A stretch of 64,000 nucleotides of DNA. Origin: Nemophila menziesii (Eukaryota > Streptophyta > Magnoliopsida > Boraginales > Hydrophyllaceae). Under the pieces are notes generated by a model. It was given only the letters and a program-made list of their open reading frames with translations. It was not told the origin of the DNA and ran no database searches. Positions 45,480 to 56,252 of the stretch are shown piece by piece (the stretch's first letter is position 1; every line of letters begins with the position of its first letter). Made by a program: the position numbers and the translations under genes. The stretch lies in NCBI GenBank assembly GCA_029959085.1, contig JARWIR010000051.1, positions 3,472,001 through 3,536,000 of the forward strand. Direction: 5' to 3'.

Positions 45480-45801
45480 CAAGATAGAAACATATGAAAT
45501 ACAACAACCGGTCAAATGAGAGTCAACTTAAAAAATTCTCTCTCAACTCATTCATAGCCACTAAAATTATTCCATCTCCAAAAAACCAAAATAAACCAAA
45601 AAACCCTCTTTTCTTTCACTTTTTAGCTTTTTAGGTTATCCGATTGAGTGTTATTTCCCAAATCTGGGATCTAATATTCATCGGCTCTCTCTCTCTCCTC
45701 TTAGATTAACCCTAGCCCACCCTTTTCTAAACCCCTCATCTCATCTCTTACGCATTTTCCTTTTGATTTTCTCTTTCTAAGTTGCATCTCAGATCGGTAG
45801 A

Positions 45802-47028
45802 ATGACGAAAATGATTAACTCGAATCGTCTTAGTGGTACAAGCTCTAAAGCGAAAGCAAAAACAAAATATACTGATATCACTAAGATGATGTTCTCGCCT
45901 CAAAGTAATAGCAGTGTTGTCACTCCTCCGATGAGTCCTTGTATCAAGGATTCAAATAGCGAGGGGGAAGACTCACAAAAATCGGTGGCTCAAAGTAAGG
46001 ATTCGGTTGCTCAAAGTAAGGATTCGGTAGTGGTTGCCCAGATTGATGAAAATCAAACTGAGGTAGCGCCGAAACCTAAGGTATGGTCAAAATTGTTCGG
46101 TAAAAATGATAACCCAGATCTGAATCTAGAGTATCATGTCCCGATGTGCAAGGAAGGTAAACGTATTATTACTCCTGATAAAGATGTCTTAAATGAAGGA
46201 TACGCGCAGTGGGAAAACTGTCTAGTAGGGCAGTTCCTTGACTCACCTCCTTTGTTCTATTATATTGTTAATTTTGTAAAGTATCAATGGTCAAAGTTTG
46301 GTAAGATTGATGTTAAATCTAGTAGTAACGGCACTTTTATCTTTAAATTTGAGAATGAACAGATGTGTGCTAAAGTGTTAGAACAGATGTGGCATATTAA
46401 TGGCTCTCCTCTATTGTTACGGCCATGGAAAATTGGTATGCAGTTTGAAAAATTAGATGTTGCTAAAATTCCAATATGGGCCAAATTGATTAACATACCT
46501 ATGGTCATGTGGACAAAGAAAGGATTAGGGTATATTGCTAGTGGTATTGGTGTACCATTACAGATGGATAGTATGACTCAGTCCATGACTAGACTGGGCT
46601 ATGCTAGAGTTTGTGTGGAAATTGATACTAAAGAGGAATTGCCTGATGAACTTTATGTTGATATTGGGTTAGAGGAATTGCAGATTGTTAAGGTAGAATA
46701 TGATTGGAAACCGAAAATTTGCACTAAGTGCAATAAAATTGGGCATTTGGAAAATAAGTGTAATAATATTACTAAAGTTTGGATTCCAAAAGCTGGTAAC
46801 AATGAAAAGAAAGATAAAGGGAAAGGAAAAGTTGATGAGAAGGAATGGAAAGTTGTGGGGAGCAAATCTCACAACAAGAAGGACTATAATCAGTCATCTA
46901 ATGAGGTTTCTTGTTCTAATAGATTTGATAATATTGAGAAACATATTATTACTGATATTGATAGGGATGTACTGAAATTTATTAACAATGGTGGAGAAGG
47001 TGAGATTACTAGACCACCTAATATATGA
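45802..47028 (+). CDS. LINE L1b ORF1 protein
   Basis: 408 codons. A Ser/Lys-rich N-terminus with two QSKDSV repeats (about residues 55-75) leads to the DUF4283 domain (about 110-235: WENCLVGQFLDSPPLFY, FKFENEQMCAKVLEQMWHI, LLLRPWKIGMQFEK, IPIWAKLINIPMVMW). The zinc knuckle CTKCNKIGHLENKC (C-x2-C-x4-H-x4-C) is at 307-320, then a lysine-rich tail. LINE ORF1 proteins bind their own RNA to form the retrotransposition particle. The start is the first ATG of the frame after the 5' UTR. The stop overlaps the ORF2 start as ATGA (47025-47028), a layout suited to termination-reinitiation, which is inferred. Confidence 0.9.
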   Translation: MTKMINSNRLSGTSSKAKAKTKYTDITKMMFSPQSNSSVVTPPMSPCIKDSNSEGEDSQKSVAQSKDSVAQSKDSVVVAQIDENQTEVAPKPKVWSKLFGKNDNPDLNLEYHVPMCKEGKRIITPDKDVLNEGYAQWENCLVGQFLDSPPLFYYIVNFVKYQWSKFGKIDVKSSSNGTFIFKFENEQMCAKVLEQMWHINGSPLLLRPWKIGMQFEKLDVAKIPIWAKLINIPMVMWTKKGLGYIASGIGVPLQMDSMTQSMTRLGYARVCVEIDTKEELPDELYVDIGLEELQIVKVEYDWKPKICTKCNKIGHLENKCNNITKVWIPKAGNNEKKDKGKGKVDEKEWKVVGSKSHNKKDYNQSSNEVSCSNRFDNIEKHIITDIDRDVLKFINNGGEGEITRPPNI

Positions 47029-50000
47029 GTCTTGTTTCATGGAATGTAAGAGGGTTTAACAGCCTTCTTAGACAATTAGATGTTATAGATTTTATGATTA
47101 GCAATAAAATCAAGCTTATTGGGCTCCTGGAAACCAAGGTCAGGATCCAAAACAGCTTGAAAATAATAAGTGATCATTTTCCTCACTTGGAAATGATTCA
47201 CAATTATAATAAATGTGATAGTGGGAGAATTTGGATAATGTGGGATAAGAATTATGCTGAGGTTGTGAAGTTATTTGAAACATCTCAACTGATTTTTATT
47301 AAAGTTAAAATATTACAATTAAATATAACTTTCTATGTTGGTTATGTTTACGCTAGTAATGATGATGATGAAAGGAAGGCTTTATGGTATGATATGGTGA
47401 AATTAAGCAATGATTATGATGGTCAGTGCTTATGTTATACAGGAGACTTTAATGAGATACTTAAAATTGAGGATAGGCTCAACTGTGACTCTATCCCTAA
47501 CAGTTCTGTTTTATTTTCTAATTGTATTGAAGATGCTAATCTTTTTGAGCATCAATATGCAGGACAATACTTTACTTGGACTAATAAAAATGATAGTGGG
47601 AAGTTGCGCGCAAGTAAGATTGATAGGGTGTTCATCAATACAAAGTGGATGAATACATATCAATCTAATGCCATTCTTGTGCCTCCCTCTACCTCTGATC
47701 ACTGTGCTATTAAAGTGTTGATAGATCAAAAAGAGAAATCTGGGCCTTGCTCCTTTAAATTCTTTAATATATGGACTAAACATGAGGGCTTTAAAGACAT
47801 TATAAAAAGAGTGTGGGACACCAGTGTGAATGGCAATAAAATGTTTCAGGTGTGCATGAAACTGAAGCTAGTTAAAGGTGAATTGAAAAAATTTAATAAT
47901 AAATACTTTAGAAGGAACTCGGAGGATATTGAGAATTTAAAAACTCAACTTGAGATTGTGCAAAAAAGAATTATGATGGGAATCTGTACTGATGCTGATA
48001 TTTCTGAAGAAAAAATCCTTATTCTTCAATTAGAAGAGACTGTAATTACTCATCATGAAGTATTGAAGCAAAAATCGAGGGCCTTGTTTATTAATGATTA
48101 TGATATTAGTTCAGCTTATTATTATAGAATGATTAAAGGTAGAGTAGCAAAAAACTTTGTATCTACTCTATCTTGTGATGATGGAAGAATTATTACTGAA
48201 CAAGATGAAATTAAGAATGAATTTGTGGGATATTATATGAAGTTACTTGGTACTGAAGAACTAAACCAAGAAATATGTTCTATAAGCACTATTGCAGCTA
48301 TACTAAACAAAAGTGTCCCTGAAAATTTAATTGATGGCTTGATTGCCCCCATTACTGATAAGGAAATTAAAAGCGCCTTATTTGCTATGGGAGATGCGAA
48401 AAGCCCGGGACCTGATGGATATACTGCCTGCTTTTATAAACAATCTTGGGATATTATTGGTGATAGTATTTGTTTGGCTATTAAAGAAACCTTTGAGTCA
48501 GGTAAAATCCTTACTCAAATCAATGCTACAAATATTGTCCTAATACCTAAAGAGAAAAATTCATCCTGTGTTAAGAAATTTAGGCCTATTTCATGTACTA
48601 ATATCATATACAAAACAATTTCTAGAGTTATAATGAATAGGCTTAAGAAAGTGATGAGTTATATAATTTCTCTAAATCAAGGTGCCTATGTTAGTGGAAG
48701 GAATATTACTGACAATATACTTGTTGCGCAAGAGATAGTTACTGGGTATGAGAAGAAATCTATGAAGTATTCTTGTACCATTAACTTAGACCTACAGAAG
48801 GCCTATGATAGTGTCAATTGGCAATTCTTATTAAATACTCTTTATGCTTTAAAGTTTCCTGATAAGTTTATTAAATGGATTCACATGTGTATAAGTACTC
48901 CTTATTATTCTATATGTATTAATGGTGAAGCCTGTGGATATTTTAAGGGCAAAAGAGGGTTAAGGCAGGGTGATCCCCTATCACCATACCTATTTGCTAT
49001 TTGTATGGAAGTATTTTCCATGCTACTGTATAATGTGGCTCAAAAGAAAGAATTTACCTTTCACCCCAAGTGTAATGAAATCAAGTTGAATCACTTGGTG
49101 TTTGCTGATGATATATTAATCTTTATGGGGAGTAATACTGAATCTGCTGAGGTAGTAAAAAAAGCCCTTGATCTGTTCTCTAGATGTTCTGGGCTAAATA
49201 TAAACTTTACTAAAAGTGAAATTTACTTTAGTGAAGGAGTAAATGATAGAGTTAAAAATAATATCTCTCAGTTGCTTAATATTAAAATAGGCTTTATGCC
49301 TGTTAGATACTTGGGTGTTCCTTTAAACACAAAAAAAATGAGTGTTACTGATGGGAACAAACTAATTGAGAGGATTTGGCAAAGTATAAATCAATGGAGT
49401 TCTAAATTGTTATCATATGCAGGAAGAGTTGAACTAATAAGAGTGGTGCTTATTAGTAAGATTATGTTCTGGTGCAGAGTGTTTCTATTGCCTAAACAAG
49501 TCATTTACAAATTGAATAAAAAATTATCAATGTTTCTTTGGGGGTATAATGAAAATGCTCATGGTGCGCGAGTTTCTTGGGCTAAAATATGTTATCCCAA
49601 AGAAGAAGGGGGGCTAAATATTCCTAATATTGAGAATTTAAACAAGGTTTGTTTACTTTACAACTTTTGGAGATTTTACTGTCTTGATCAAAATCTATGG
49701 TCTAAGTGGGTGAAAGTGAACATTCTGAAAAGTAAATGTATTTGGAGTATTAGTCACAAACAATACCACTCTTGGATGTGGAAGCAGATTTTGAAGGTTA
49801 GAGACGAGGCCTTTAAACTTATATATCATGAAGTGGGAAATGGTGAAAAAACTTACATAATGTGGGACAGATGGCTTGATAAAAAGAACATTCAGGAAAT
49901 ATTGGAAATAAAAATGGAAGAACATGATATTAACTGTAATAAAACAGTCAAAGACTGTTATGGCCGAGGCAGGTGGAGAATTCCTCCAATAATTGCGCAA

Positions 50001-50627
50001 ATTGTCCCTAAAATTCAAAATATAATACTCAATGGTGCCAATGATAAAATCACATGGACTGAGAGTATAAAAAACAAGTTTTCCTTTAGGAAAACTATGA
50101 TTAAGATCTCAAGTCATGAATTGAAAGTTGATTGGTTTGATATAGTGTGGGCAAAAACTTGTATACCTAGGTGTTCATTTGTTTCTTGGCAAGTTGCAAT
50201 GAATAGGCTTCCTACTAAAGATAGGATGTTGAGTTGGGGATTGAGTATTAATCCAGTTTGCCTACTTTGTGATAGTGAGAATGAAAATAATGATCACTTA
50301 TTTGTTACTTGTAAATTCTCAGGTTCAATACTTAAGCGCTTATTGACAATATGTGGCTATAATAATAATATCAGGAATGTGGAGGATCTAGTCGTAAATG
50401 TGAAGAATGGTGCAAGTCCAGAAGCTTTGAAAGTTATTGGTGTTTGTATTACAACTTACATATATTTTATTTGGACTGAGAGAAATAGGAGGGAACATGG
50501 AGAATATGCAGCTAATGAAGAAAGGATTTACAACAAAATTCTTGCCTATGTTGCTGTCAAGCTCAAGAAAAGGACCTTTAATAACTGCAAAGTTAAAAAT
50601 GTAGTTGAATACTTATGTAATAGATAG
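47025..50627 (+). CDS. LINE L1b ORF2: endonuclease and reverse transcriptase
   Basis: 1200 codons, open throughout. Residues 1-230 are an APE-type endonuclease: SWNVRGFNS, GLLETKV (Glu about 36), YTGDFNEIL (Asp141, Asn143), SKIDRVFIN and the end TSDHCAI. RT about 420-750: KSPGPDGYTACFYKQSW, IVLIPKE, RPISCTNIIYKTI, GAYVSGRNITDNI, INLDLQKAYDSV (first Asp), RGLRQGDPLSPYLF (about 644) and FADDI (about 693-697, catalytic pair). Thumb: YLGVPL, YAGRVELIR. About 1036-1096 is zf-RVT, with LPTKDRM and CLLCDSENENNDHLFVTC. It nicks target DNA and copies LINE RNA from the nick. All key residues I can check are present; no RNase H domain. Confidence 0.95.
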   Translation: MSLVSWNVRGFNSLLRQLDVIDFMISNKIKLIGLLETKVRIQNSLKIISDHFPHLEMIHNYNKCDSGRIWIMWDKNYAEVVKLFETSQLIFIKVKILQLNITFYVGYVYASNDDDERKALWYDMVKLSNDYDGQCLCYTGDFNEILKIEDRLNCDSIPNSSVLFSNCIEDANLFEHQYAGQYFTWTNKNDSGKLRASKIDRVFINTKWMNTYQSNAILVPPSTSDHCAIKVLIDQKEKSGPCSFKFFNIWTKHEGFKDIIKRVWDTSVNGNKMFQVCMKLKLVKGELKKFNNKYFRRNSEDIENLKTQLEIVQKRIMMGICTDADISEEKILILQLEETVITHHEVLKQKSRALFINDYDISSAYYYRMIKGRVAKNFVSTLSCDDGRIITEQDEIKNEFVGYYMKLLGTEELNQEICSISTIAAILNKSVPENLIDGLIAPITDKEIKSALFAMGDAKSPGPDGYTACFYKQSWDIIGDSICLAIKETFESGKILTQINATNIVLIPKEKNSSCVKKFRPISCTNIIYKTISRVIMNRLKKVMSYIISLNQGAYVSGRNITDNILVAQEIVTGYEKKSMKYSCTINLDLQKAYDSVNWQFLLNTLYALKFPDKFIKWIHMCISTPYYSICINGEACGYFKGKRGLRQGDPLSPYLFAICMEVFSMLLYNVAQKKEFTFHPKCNEIKLNHLVFADDILIFMGSNTESAEVVKKALDLFSRCSGLNINFTKSEIYFSEGVNDRVKNNISQLLNIKIGFMPVRYLGVPLNTKKMSVTDGNKLIERIWQSINQWSSKLLSYAGRVELIRVVLISKIMFWCRVFLLPKQVIYKLNKKLSMFLWGYNENAHGARVSWAKICYPKEEGGLNIPNIENLNKVCLLYNFWRFYCLDQNLWSKWVKVNILKSKCIWSISHKQYHSWMWKQILKVRDEAFKLIYHEVGNGEKTYIMWDRWLDKKNIQEILEIKMEEHDINCNKTVKDCYGRGRWRIPPIIAQIVPKIQNIILNGANDKITWTESIKNKFSFRKTMIKISSHELKVDWFDIVWAKTCIPRCSFVSWQVAMNRLPTKDRMLSWGLSINPVCLLCDSENENNDHLFVTCKFSGSILKRLLTICGYNNNIRNVEDLVVNVKNGASPEALKVIGVCITTYIYFIWTERNRREHGEYAANEERIYNKILAYVAVKLKKRTFNNCKVKNVVEYLCNR

Positions 50628-50802
50628 GCATTTTAATTTTAACTTGATGTAAGTTTGTAATGTCTATTCTATTTCAAATGCGTGTAATAGTTAAGCTAAG
50701 CTAATAGGTTACTGCCCATAGTACATGGGTTAAAGTTGTAATGTTTTGACAGTTGTGGTCTTCATTTTAATGGAAAGTTTGATTTGCCGATCAAAAAAAA
50801 AA

Positions 50803-51746
50803 AAGAGGAGGAAGTGGAATCACCACAAGTTCCACTTAATGAGCTAGATATTCCGAAAAGGGAAGAACAAAGCACGATATGCATAGAGGACATAATCGCA
50901 TATAAAGAGCCTACATCAACGATAGTCTGCAAGGAAGATCTGTCCAAGAGTGAAAGTGTAGAAGATGAGATCGAGAATAGGGACCGTACTAAAGAAAGCT
51001 TGACAACCATTCCGAAGAAGCTACCACAAAAGATGCAAGATTTTGGAGCTTTATATCTCCACATTAATATAGGTGGTAATTTCAAAGCTAAAGCGATATG
51101 TGACTTGGGTTCAGGAAGGAATATCATGCCCAAGAGTCTGTTCGAGAAGTTAGGCATGAGAGATGCCAAAAGAAAAGATATTGATTTGCTGCTCCTAGAT
51201 AATTCAACGATAAAGCCATGGGGAGTCATTGAAGACGTGCTTGTCCAAGTAGGTACTTTAACTATACCTACAGATTTTGTTATTCTTGATAGCATTGCAG
51301 GTCAACATGTTCCATTGATACTTGGACGCCCATTCTTGGCGACAAGTCACAGCATAATTGATATTCATACGGGAACCATGACTTTCCGAATGGGAAAAGA
51401 ATCTAAAACATTCCACTTGGTGGATGAAAAGCATGAGGAATCACGTATAGACAAAGCCCCAACACTCCGAGTTGTGACAAAAGAAATTAAAAATAAAGTC
51501 CACAATAAACCCGTGAAGAAGAGAATCAGAAGCGAGTTTGGGGTTGGTGACATGGTTGCATGGAAAGCCCCCAAACAAGAGAATAGACCACGGGGATTCA
51601 AGGATTCGTGGATGGGTCCGTTTGTAGTTACAAGAGTTATTTCGTCAAAACAGATTGAAATACAAGCTAAGAAGGGTCACAAACTTCGGATAGTAGATGA
51701 GCATAACCTAACCCGTTGTTGGGGAGGTTATGTACGCAAGCCTTGA
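50803..51746 (+). CDS. Retropepsin-like protein fused to an integrase-tail-like end, element B
   Basis: Open from the LINE duplication to 51746, and originally continuous with the acidic frame before the LINE. After an acidic linker: KLPQKMQDFGALYLHINIG, then the protease loop CDLGSGRNIMP (D-x-G-S), IPTDFVILD, VPLILGRPFLATS and IDIHTGTMTF. The last about 75 residues, FGVGDMVAWKAPKQENRPRGFKDSWMGPFVVTRVISSKQIEIQ, resemble the C-terminal end of gypsy integrases (G-P-F). There is no RT, RNase H or integrase core between them; other Athila-type polyproteins carry over 1000 residues there. Same fusion as in element A, without its frameshift. A protease role is inferred from family motifs. Confidence 0.8.
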
Positions 51747-51964
51747 TCGAGGTAACTCGTCTAACTTTGAAAGACGTTAAACAAAAGTGCCCTTTGGGAG
51801 ACATCCCATATTAATTTTTATGTTTTAGTTTTAGTTTAGTTTAGTTAAATTTTAGTTGATATTGCATATTTGAGAAAGGTATTAGTATTTTTGATGCTTA
51901 GGTATTGGAGAAATCGAGTTAGGGAAGCAAACAAAATTTTTCGAAAAAAAACTGAAGCAGGGGT

Positions 51965-52220
51965 GCGGTATACCGGACCTCAGCTGCGGTATACCGCAGG
52001 AAGAAACCCGTGGCACGGGTCGATGCCACGTGTTTTATACAGAAACGAAAAATTTTGGAGCTGTTGGCTGCGGCACACCGGACCCTAGTCCGTGCCCTAC
52101 ACCGTACGCCTAAAACCCGTGCCATGGGGTCGTACCACGGGTATTATCAAGTGGGTAAAATTTTGGAGCATCAGATACTGCGGTATACCGCACCAACAGC
52201 CGCGGTACACCGCAGGTCGC
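51965..52220. repeat. Palindrome array of element B
   Basis: Three units about 105-110 bp apart: GGTATACC at 51967, a decayed GGCACACC at 52072 and GGTATACC at 52182. Each is paired about 20 bases later with a second [G]GTATACCGC or GGTACACCGC. ACCCGTGGCACGGGT and similar inverted repeats lie between. Homologous to the arrays in A and C. Confidence 0.8.
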
Positions 52221-54700
52221 CGCCAGAGAGAGAAAGATGCGGATTGGAGCTTATAGAAGAGGTATAATGCTTATTATTTTGAATTTACTAAACCTCAAGC
52301 CTATCTTTCTTCTCCAAACCTCTCCCAACTCCACTAAAGCTCATAAAAACCTTCACCCAACATCAAAACACTACCAATTCACCATGAATTAACATCCAAA
52401 TCCTTCCCTACACCATTACAAAGAAGATTTAAGCACCCAAATCATATCAAAACACCTAGAATCCAAGAATCAAAACCATGAATTTCAAAATCTTTTCCCA
52501 AAATTCATTAAACCCATATCATCAAAGCTTGATTCAATCATACCCACATGGAGAATTGTCATCCTAACACCTTTCCTAACCAAAATAAAGCTTGTTCCAC
52601 CTATGATCATGAGTTACAAATTTCAAGAGTTTTTAAAGCTTTGAGTTGGGGGTCAAAAGAGATGATGAAGAGAATAGAGAAATTATCAAGTGTTATGGGA
52701 TATGAAGAATCAAATCAAGGTATTGGGTAAGTTCTAGATGAAATCAATTGAGATGGATAATAGTTTGGGAATATATTACAAGATAATTGGAGTCAAGCAA
52801 TTAGAGAGGAACCGGTTTTTGGTGGATTCAAATCCTAAAAAGCAAGAAATTGTAATTAGGGAACCGAAGATGCCAATACCTCTTCTAATCAAAGATTTCT
52901 ATATCAAAGATGAACAAAAGCTTCTGGGACGCTAGTAGCTGTGTTCAAAACATATTCCTGGATGAACACTGTCACATGAGAGAGGATTCAAGAGCAAAGT
53001 TGGAAGAAGATTAACAAGAGATTTCTAGAGTGTGATTGATTGGGATAGAGCATAAGAAGATGTAAGGGAAAGAGAAATTGGTGATAATAGAAATTTACAT
53101 ACATGAAAGCACTGCACCCTATTCCGGGTATTGATCAGGCGAGGTAAATAGCCTCGGAGAGTATGTTTTCTTTCTTCCTTACCTTTTCTTTATGTGCAAT
53201 ATCTGTAAAATTTTATTTTTCTTTATTTTATTTTTGAGTCTTTTCGAGTCGTGGGGACATGGCTCATTTTTGAGTTGGGGGTGTGGGGATTCGTTGTCTC
53301 TCATCTCCATTTTTCTGTTTTTAGGTAAAATTAAATTTTTTGAAGGTTTAGATATATGTAGAGTGTGTTTAATAGCTTGAAAGCATAAGCTCAGTGAGTT
53401 AATGATAGTAAGTAGTATGTTTATGAGCTATTTTATTTTGTATGCTTTGAGTATTTACATGAAAACACACGTTGATAGTAAAGAGAAGATTAGTGAGCAA
53501 TGCGATAGAAAGTATGTTCGATCTCAGGGAACCTTGAGAAGTGTGTAGGCCGTGAGATCCAAGCTAGTTGACAAACCATTTGATGAAAGTGCTAAAGGTA
53601 AGAAAATAACGAAATTACATAGTGTAGAAAGTGATTAAGGTGGTTCTTTCATATTGAAGCCCTTGAAGCCTTTTTATACCTTCTCACCTTGTTATTTGAT
53701 TTAATATTTTATATCCTTCTCAGCCCCTTCTAGCCTTTCTAAAGCCTTTTTATTAAATACATTATAAGCCATATCCCTTTAGATTATAGGACTTTTCCAT
53801 ATGACCCGCACTCGAATCGCGATGCATAGACAGTTGTTTTAGAGCTTGAGTTTGGGGTGGTGGGTCCACCATTATGGGAATTGTTATTGGGTTCGGATTT
53901 TTGAGCTTATTAATTGTGCTTTGTGCTTTATAGTGATGATGTTTCACAGATTTGTATTGTAACCCTTTGCCGGGGTAATAGTGAATGAAAAAGAAGCTAC
54001 GAGCTAAATTTGCCAACAAGGGCATTAAAAGAAAAAATATATATATATGAGGAAAATAGCGTGATATCTCAACATTAAAAGAGAGTCATGGCTATACAAA
54101 AGAAAAAATTGAAAAGAAAAGAAAATACATATATTCGGACCGACAAAGTGGAATTTTTATGTGAACATCTTATGCTTTAATTGGGTTATTGGGGATGCTA
54201 TGCATCAAGAAATCATTAGGTTGAGTGAGAAACGTTTTATGAGAGTAACTCAAGCTCTAGGGCGATTCGTTGATGGCTAGTGAGGAGAGAGCCAAAAGCT
54301 CACTCTAAATTATCCAAATATACTTATCATACCGTCCCTAAGCCTACATTACAACCTTAAAGACCTTTTGATTCTTTGCTATGTAATTGAGAAGTGATTG
54401 AGCCAATAGAGAGTAGTTAAATGGATCTTTGGACATTAGTGAAGTTCGATGAACAATCTATAGCTTCCTTGGGGAACTGAGTAAAGTCTCAATCCTTCTT
54501 ACATTGCGAAACTAATCTGATCTTGAATTCAAGCCGTGTTGACTGTGGATATAAGAAGTGTACAGTTATGTAGTTTATAAATATTATTGCAGGAAATTTT
54601 CTGAGTAGTTGCTTCGAGTCTATTCTCCATATTTTGCTATCTTCTTCCCTCTGTGCTTAATTGACCTAGGTGTGTATTTATAGACTTCCCTTTGTTTTTA
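52221..54700 (+). other. 3' noncoding half of element B
   Basis: 52260-52560 is an A/C-rich leader-like stretch shared with A and C. An internal CTTTGAGTTGGGGGTC copy of the polypurine tract lies at 52640-52655. Short frames at 52548-52935 are unrecognised. 53145-54700 is the conserved noncoding block with GAGTCGTGGGGACATGGCTC and GGACCGACAAAGTGG. Confidence 0.65.
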
Positions 54701-54736
54701 TTGTATCGGGACGATACAACGTTGAGTTGGGGGTCT
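54701..54736 (+). promoter_or_regulatory. Hairpin plus polypurine tract before the 3' LTR of element B
   Basis: TTGTATCG-GGA-CGATACAA (54701-54719), then CGTTGAGTTGGGGGTCT, then the LTR start at 54737. Same layout as in A and C. Confidence 0.75.
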
Positions 54737-56243
54737 TGATGTCTCCTCATTTGTGATAGATTTATATTAGGATGAGACATCATTTTTAGTGATTTAGAAG
54801 TCATTATAGTCGATTTTCTTGAGAAATACTACACTTTCCTATTTTGAGTCTTGATTTAGTAAAATCATATTTTTAGAGCATATTGGGTTTAATTATTTAT
54901 TTAGTGTGAAGCTTTAAAGATAATTATGGAGATTAATTAGAGTCCAAGTCAAAGACTACAAGATATGGAAAGAGATAACATGGTAATTGGAGATAAGGAA
55001 ATAAAAGCTAAAAACATGGAAAAGGAAAAGCTGCCTTAATCCTGAATTTCTGCACCTACGACCACAAATCAGCTTATATCTCAAGAACGGTGTGGAATTT
55101 GGAGAAACGGTCAAGAGCAAAGTTGAAGATATTTCCGAGACGATGAATTTGGTGTACTCATACGCGTCAAACAGATGAATATTGAAGCTGCTAGGACCAA
55201 AAGAAAAACGGGCCTGATTGCATGTTTTTAGGGTTACGAATTTGAGTTGGGCTTGGAGTCCACTACTTACTTCTCCTTCAAGAAAACGAATTAGGTCTTC
55301 CTAAACACCTATAAATACACCCTTATACCATTGTAAACATGTCCTTGCTCAGTTTCAAGCTTAGGCTTAGTCTTTACTTATATTTTCTTAGTTTTAAATA
55401 ATAGCTTAGTCTTTATATTTATTATTCATCCTTAGAATCAAGCTATTCATTCAAGAAGCAAGTTGACCTGTAGAGGAAGACAAGAAGAAGAAGATTGGAG
55501 ACTGACAAACTCCTCTTCTACATCTCACCTTCTCTATATTTAGAGTAATTAGCTATAGATCTATTTTCAACCATATTTCTAAGCTTTTATTCTGTAAGTT
55601 TACTTTTAATTGTTGGATTATTATTTTGTCTTTAAATACTATTTGTTATTTTAATTGATTAAGCTTGGCGTATATTGATATTATGTGTTTTGACTTATTT
55701 CCCTAGATCTGATCAATCTTAGGATTAATCTTAGTTATTGACAACACCACATAATCGTCTAGTTTAACTAGATAGCCATTAAGGCTTGATTTAATCACCA
55801 ATCATTACTTAGGAATCCCTAGTAGTGGAGAGGTTGCTCCTAAGCCTAGAAAAGGCTAGGTAGAATTTAGAATCCTGGTTAATATATAATGCTTAATGTG
55901 ATAGGTTAGAATAACAATTTAGTAATAGACTCATATTAGTAATCCTAATCTATTAGACTTACATCCATATTTAGTTATCTGCATTCTTATTTATTATTTC
56001 TCGTCTGATAGTTAATCATATTATTTTATCTTTTTATATTTTATTCTAAACATCTAAATTCATCTACGCTTGTTAAATATAAATAGATCTAACGGATACA
56101 ATCCCTGCGAACGAACTTGACTTATCATTAAAACTTGCAAACGGTCTGTGATACTTGTAGTGAGTTCCGTGGTTCTCAAGGGTGTGTGCCCTTTATTATT
56201 ATTCTTATTTATCTATTTATTTATCACACCTTTGCCCCCACCA
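54737..56243 (+). repeat. 3' LTR of element B
   Basis: 1507 bp, TGATGTCTCC to CCCCCACCA. Differs from the 5' LTR by fewer 12-bp tandem units near 55715 and scattered substitutions. Followed by the duplication GTATC. Confidence 0.94.
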
Positions 56244-56252
56244 GTATCCGAG

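Larger units (their letters stand above)
45480..50802 (+). mobile_element. Complete L1-type LINE L1b with both ORFs open
   Basis: 5323 bp, flanked by the perfect 14-bp duplication AAGAGGAGGAAGTG (45466-45479 and 50803-50816), with 322 bp of 5' UTR, two open reading frames and a 3' poly(A) run ending at 50802. No stops or shifts seen in either ORF. It interrupts the gag-protease frame of element B. Lacks an RNase H domain, so it belongs to a different L1 lineage from L1a. Potentially mobile, on sequence alone. Confidence 0.95.
42779..56243 (+). mobile_element. Athila-derived non-autonomous LTR element B, carrying a LINE
   Basis: Perfect duplication GTATC (42774-42778 and 56244-56248). 5' LTR 42779-44310, PBS 44317-44334, coiled-coil/acidic frames, LINE L1b (45480-50802), protease plus integrase-tail frame, palindrome array, conserved noncoding block, hairpin/polypurine tract, 3' LTR 54737-56243. 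About 13.5 kb, or about 8.1 kb without the LINE and its duplication. No RT, RNase H or integrase core, and no CCHC knuckle in the remaining frames. LTRs differ by a 24-25 bp tandem-copy indel near 43761-43800 and scattered substitutions, so it is older than element C. Confidence 0.93.

Noticed and set aside
50784..50802. Start of the element B protease frame in the poly(A) run
   Set aside because: That part (an ATG in LINE 3' sequence followed by a lysine run) belongs to LINE L1b; the element B frame begins at the duplication copy at 50803.
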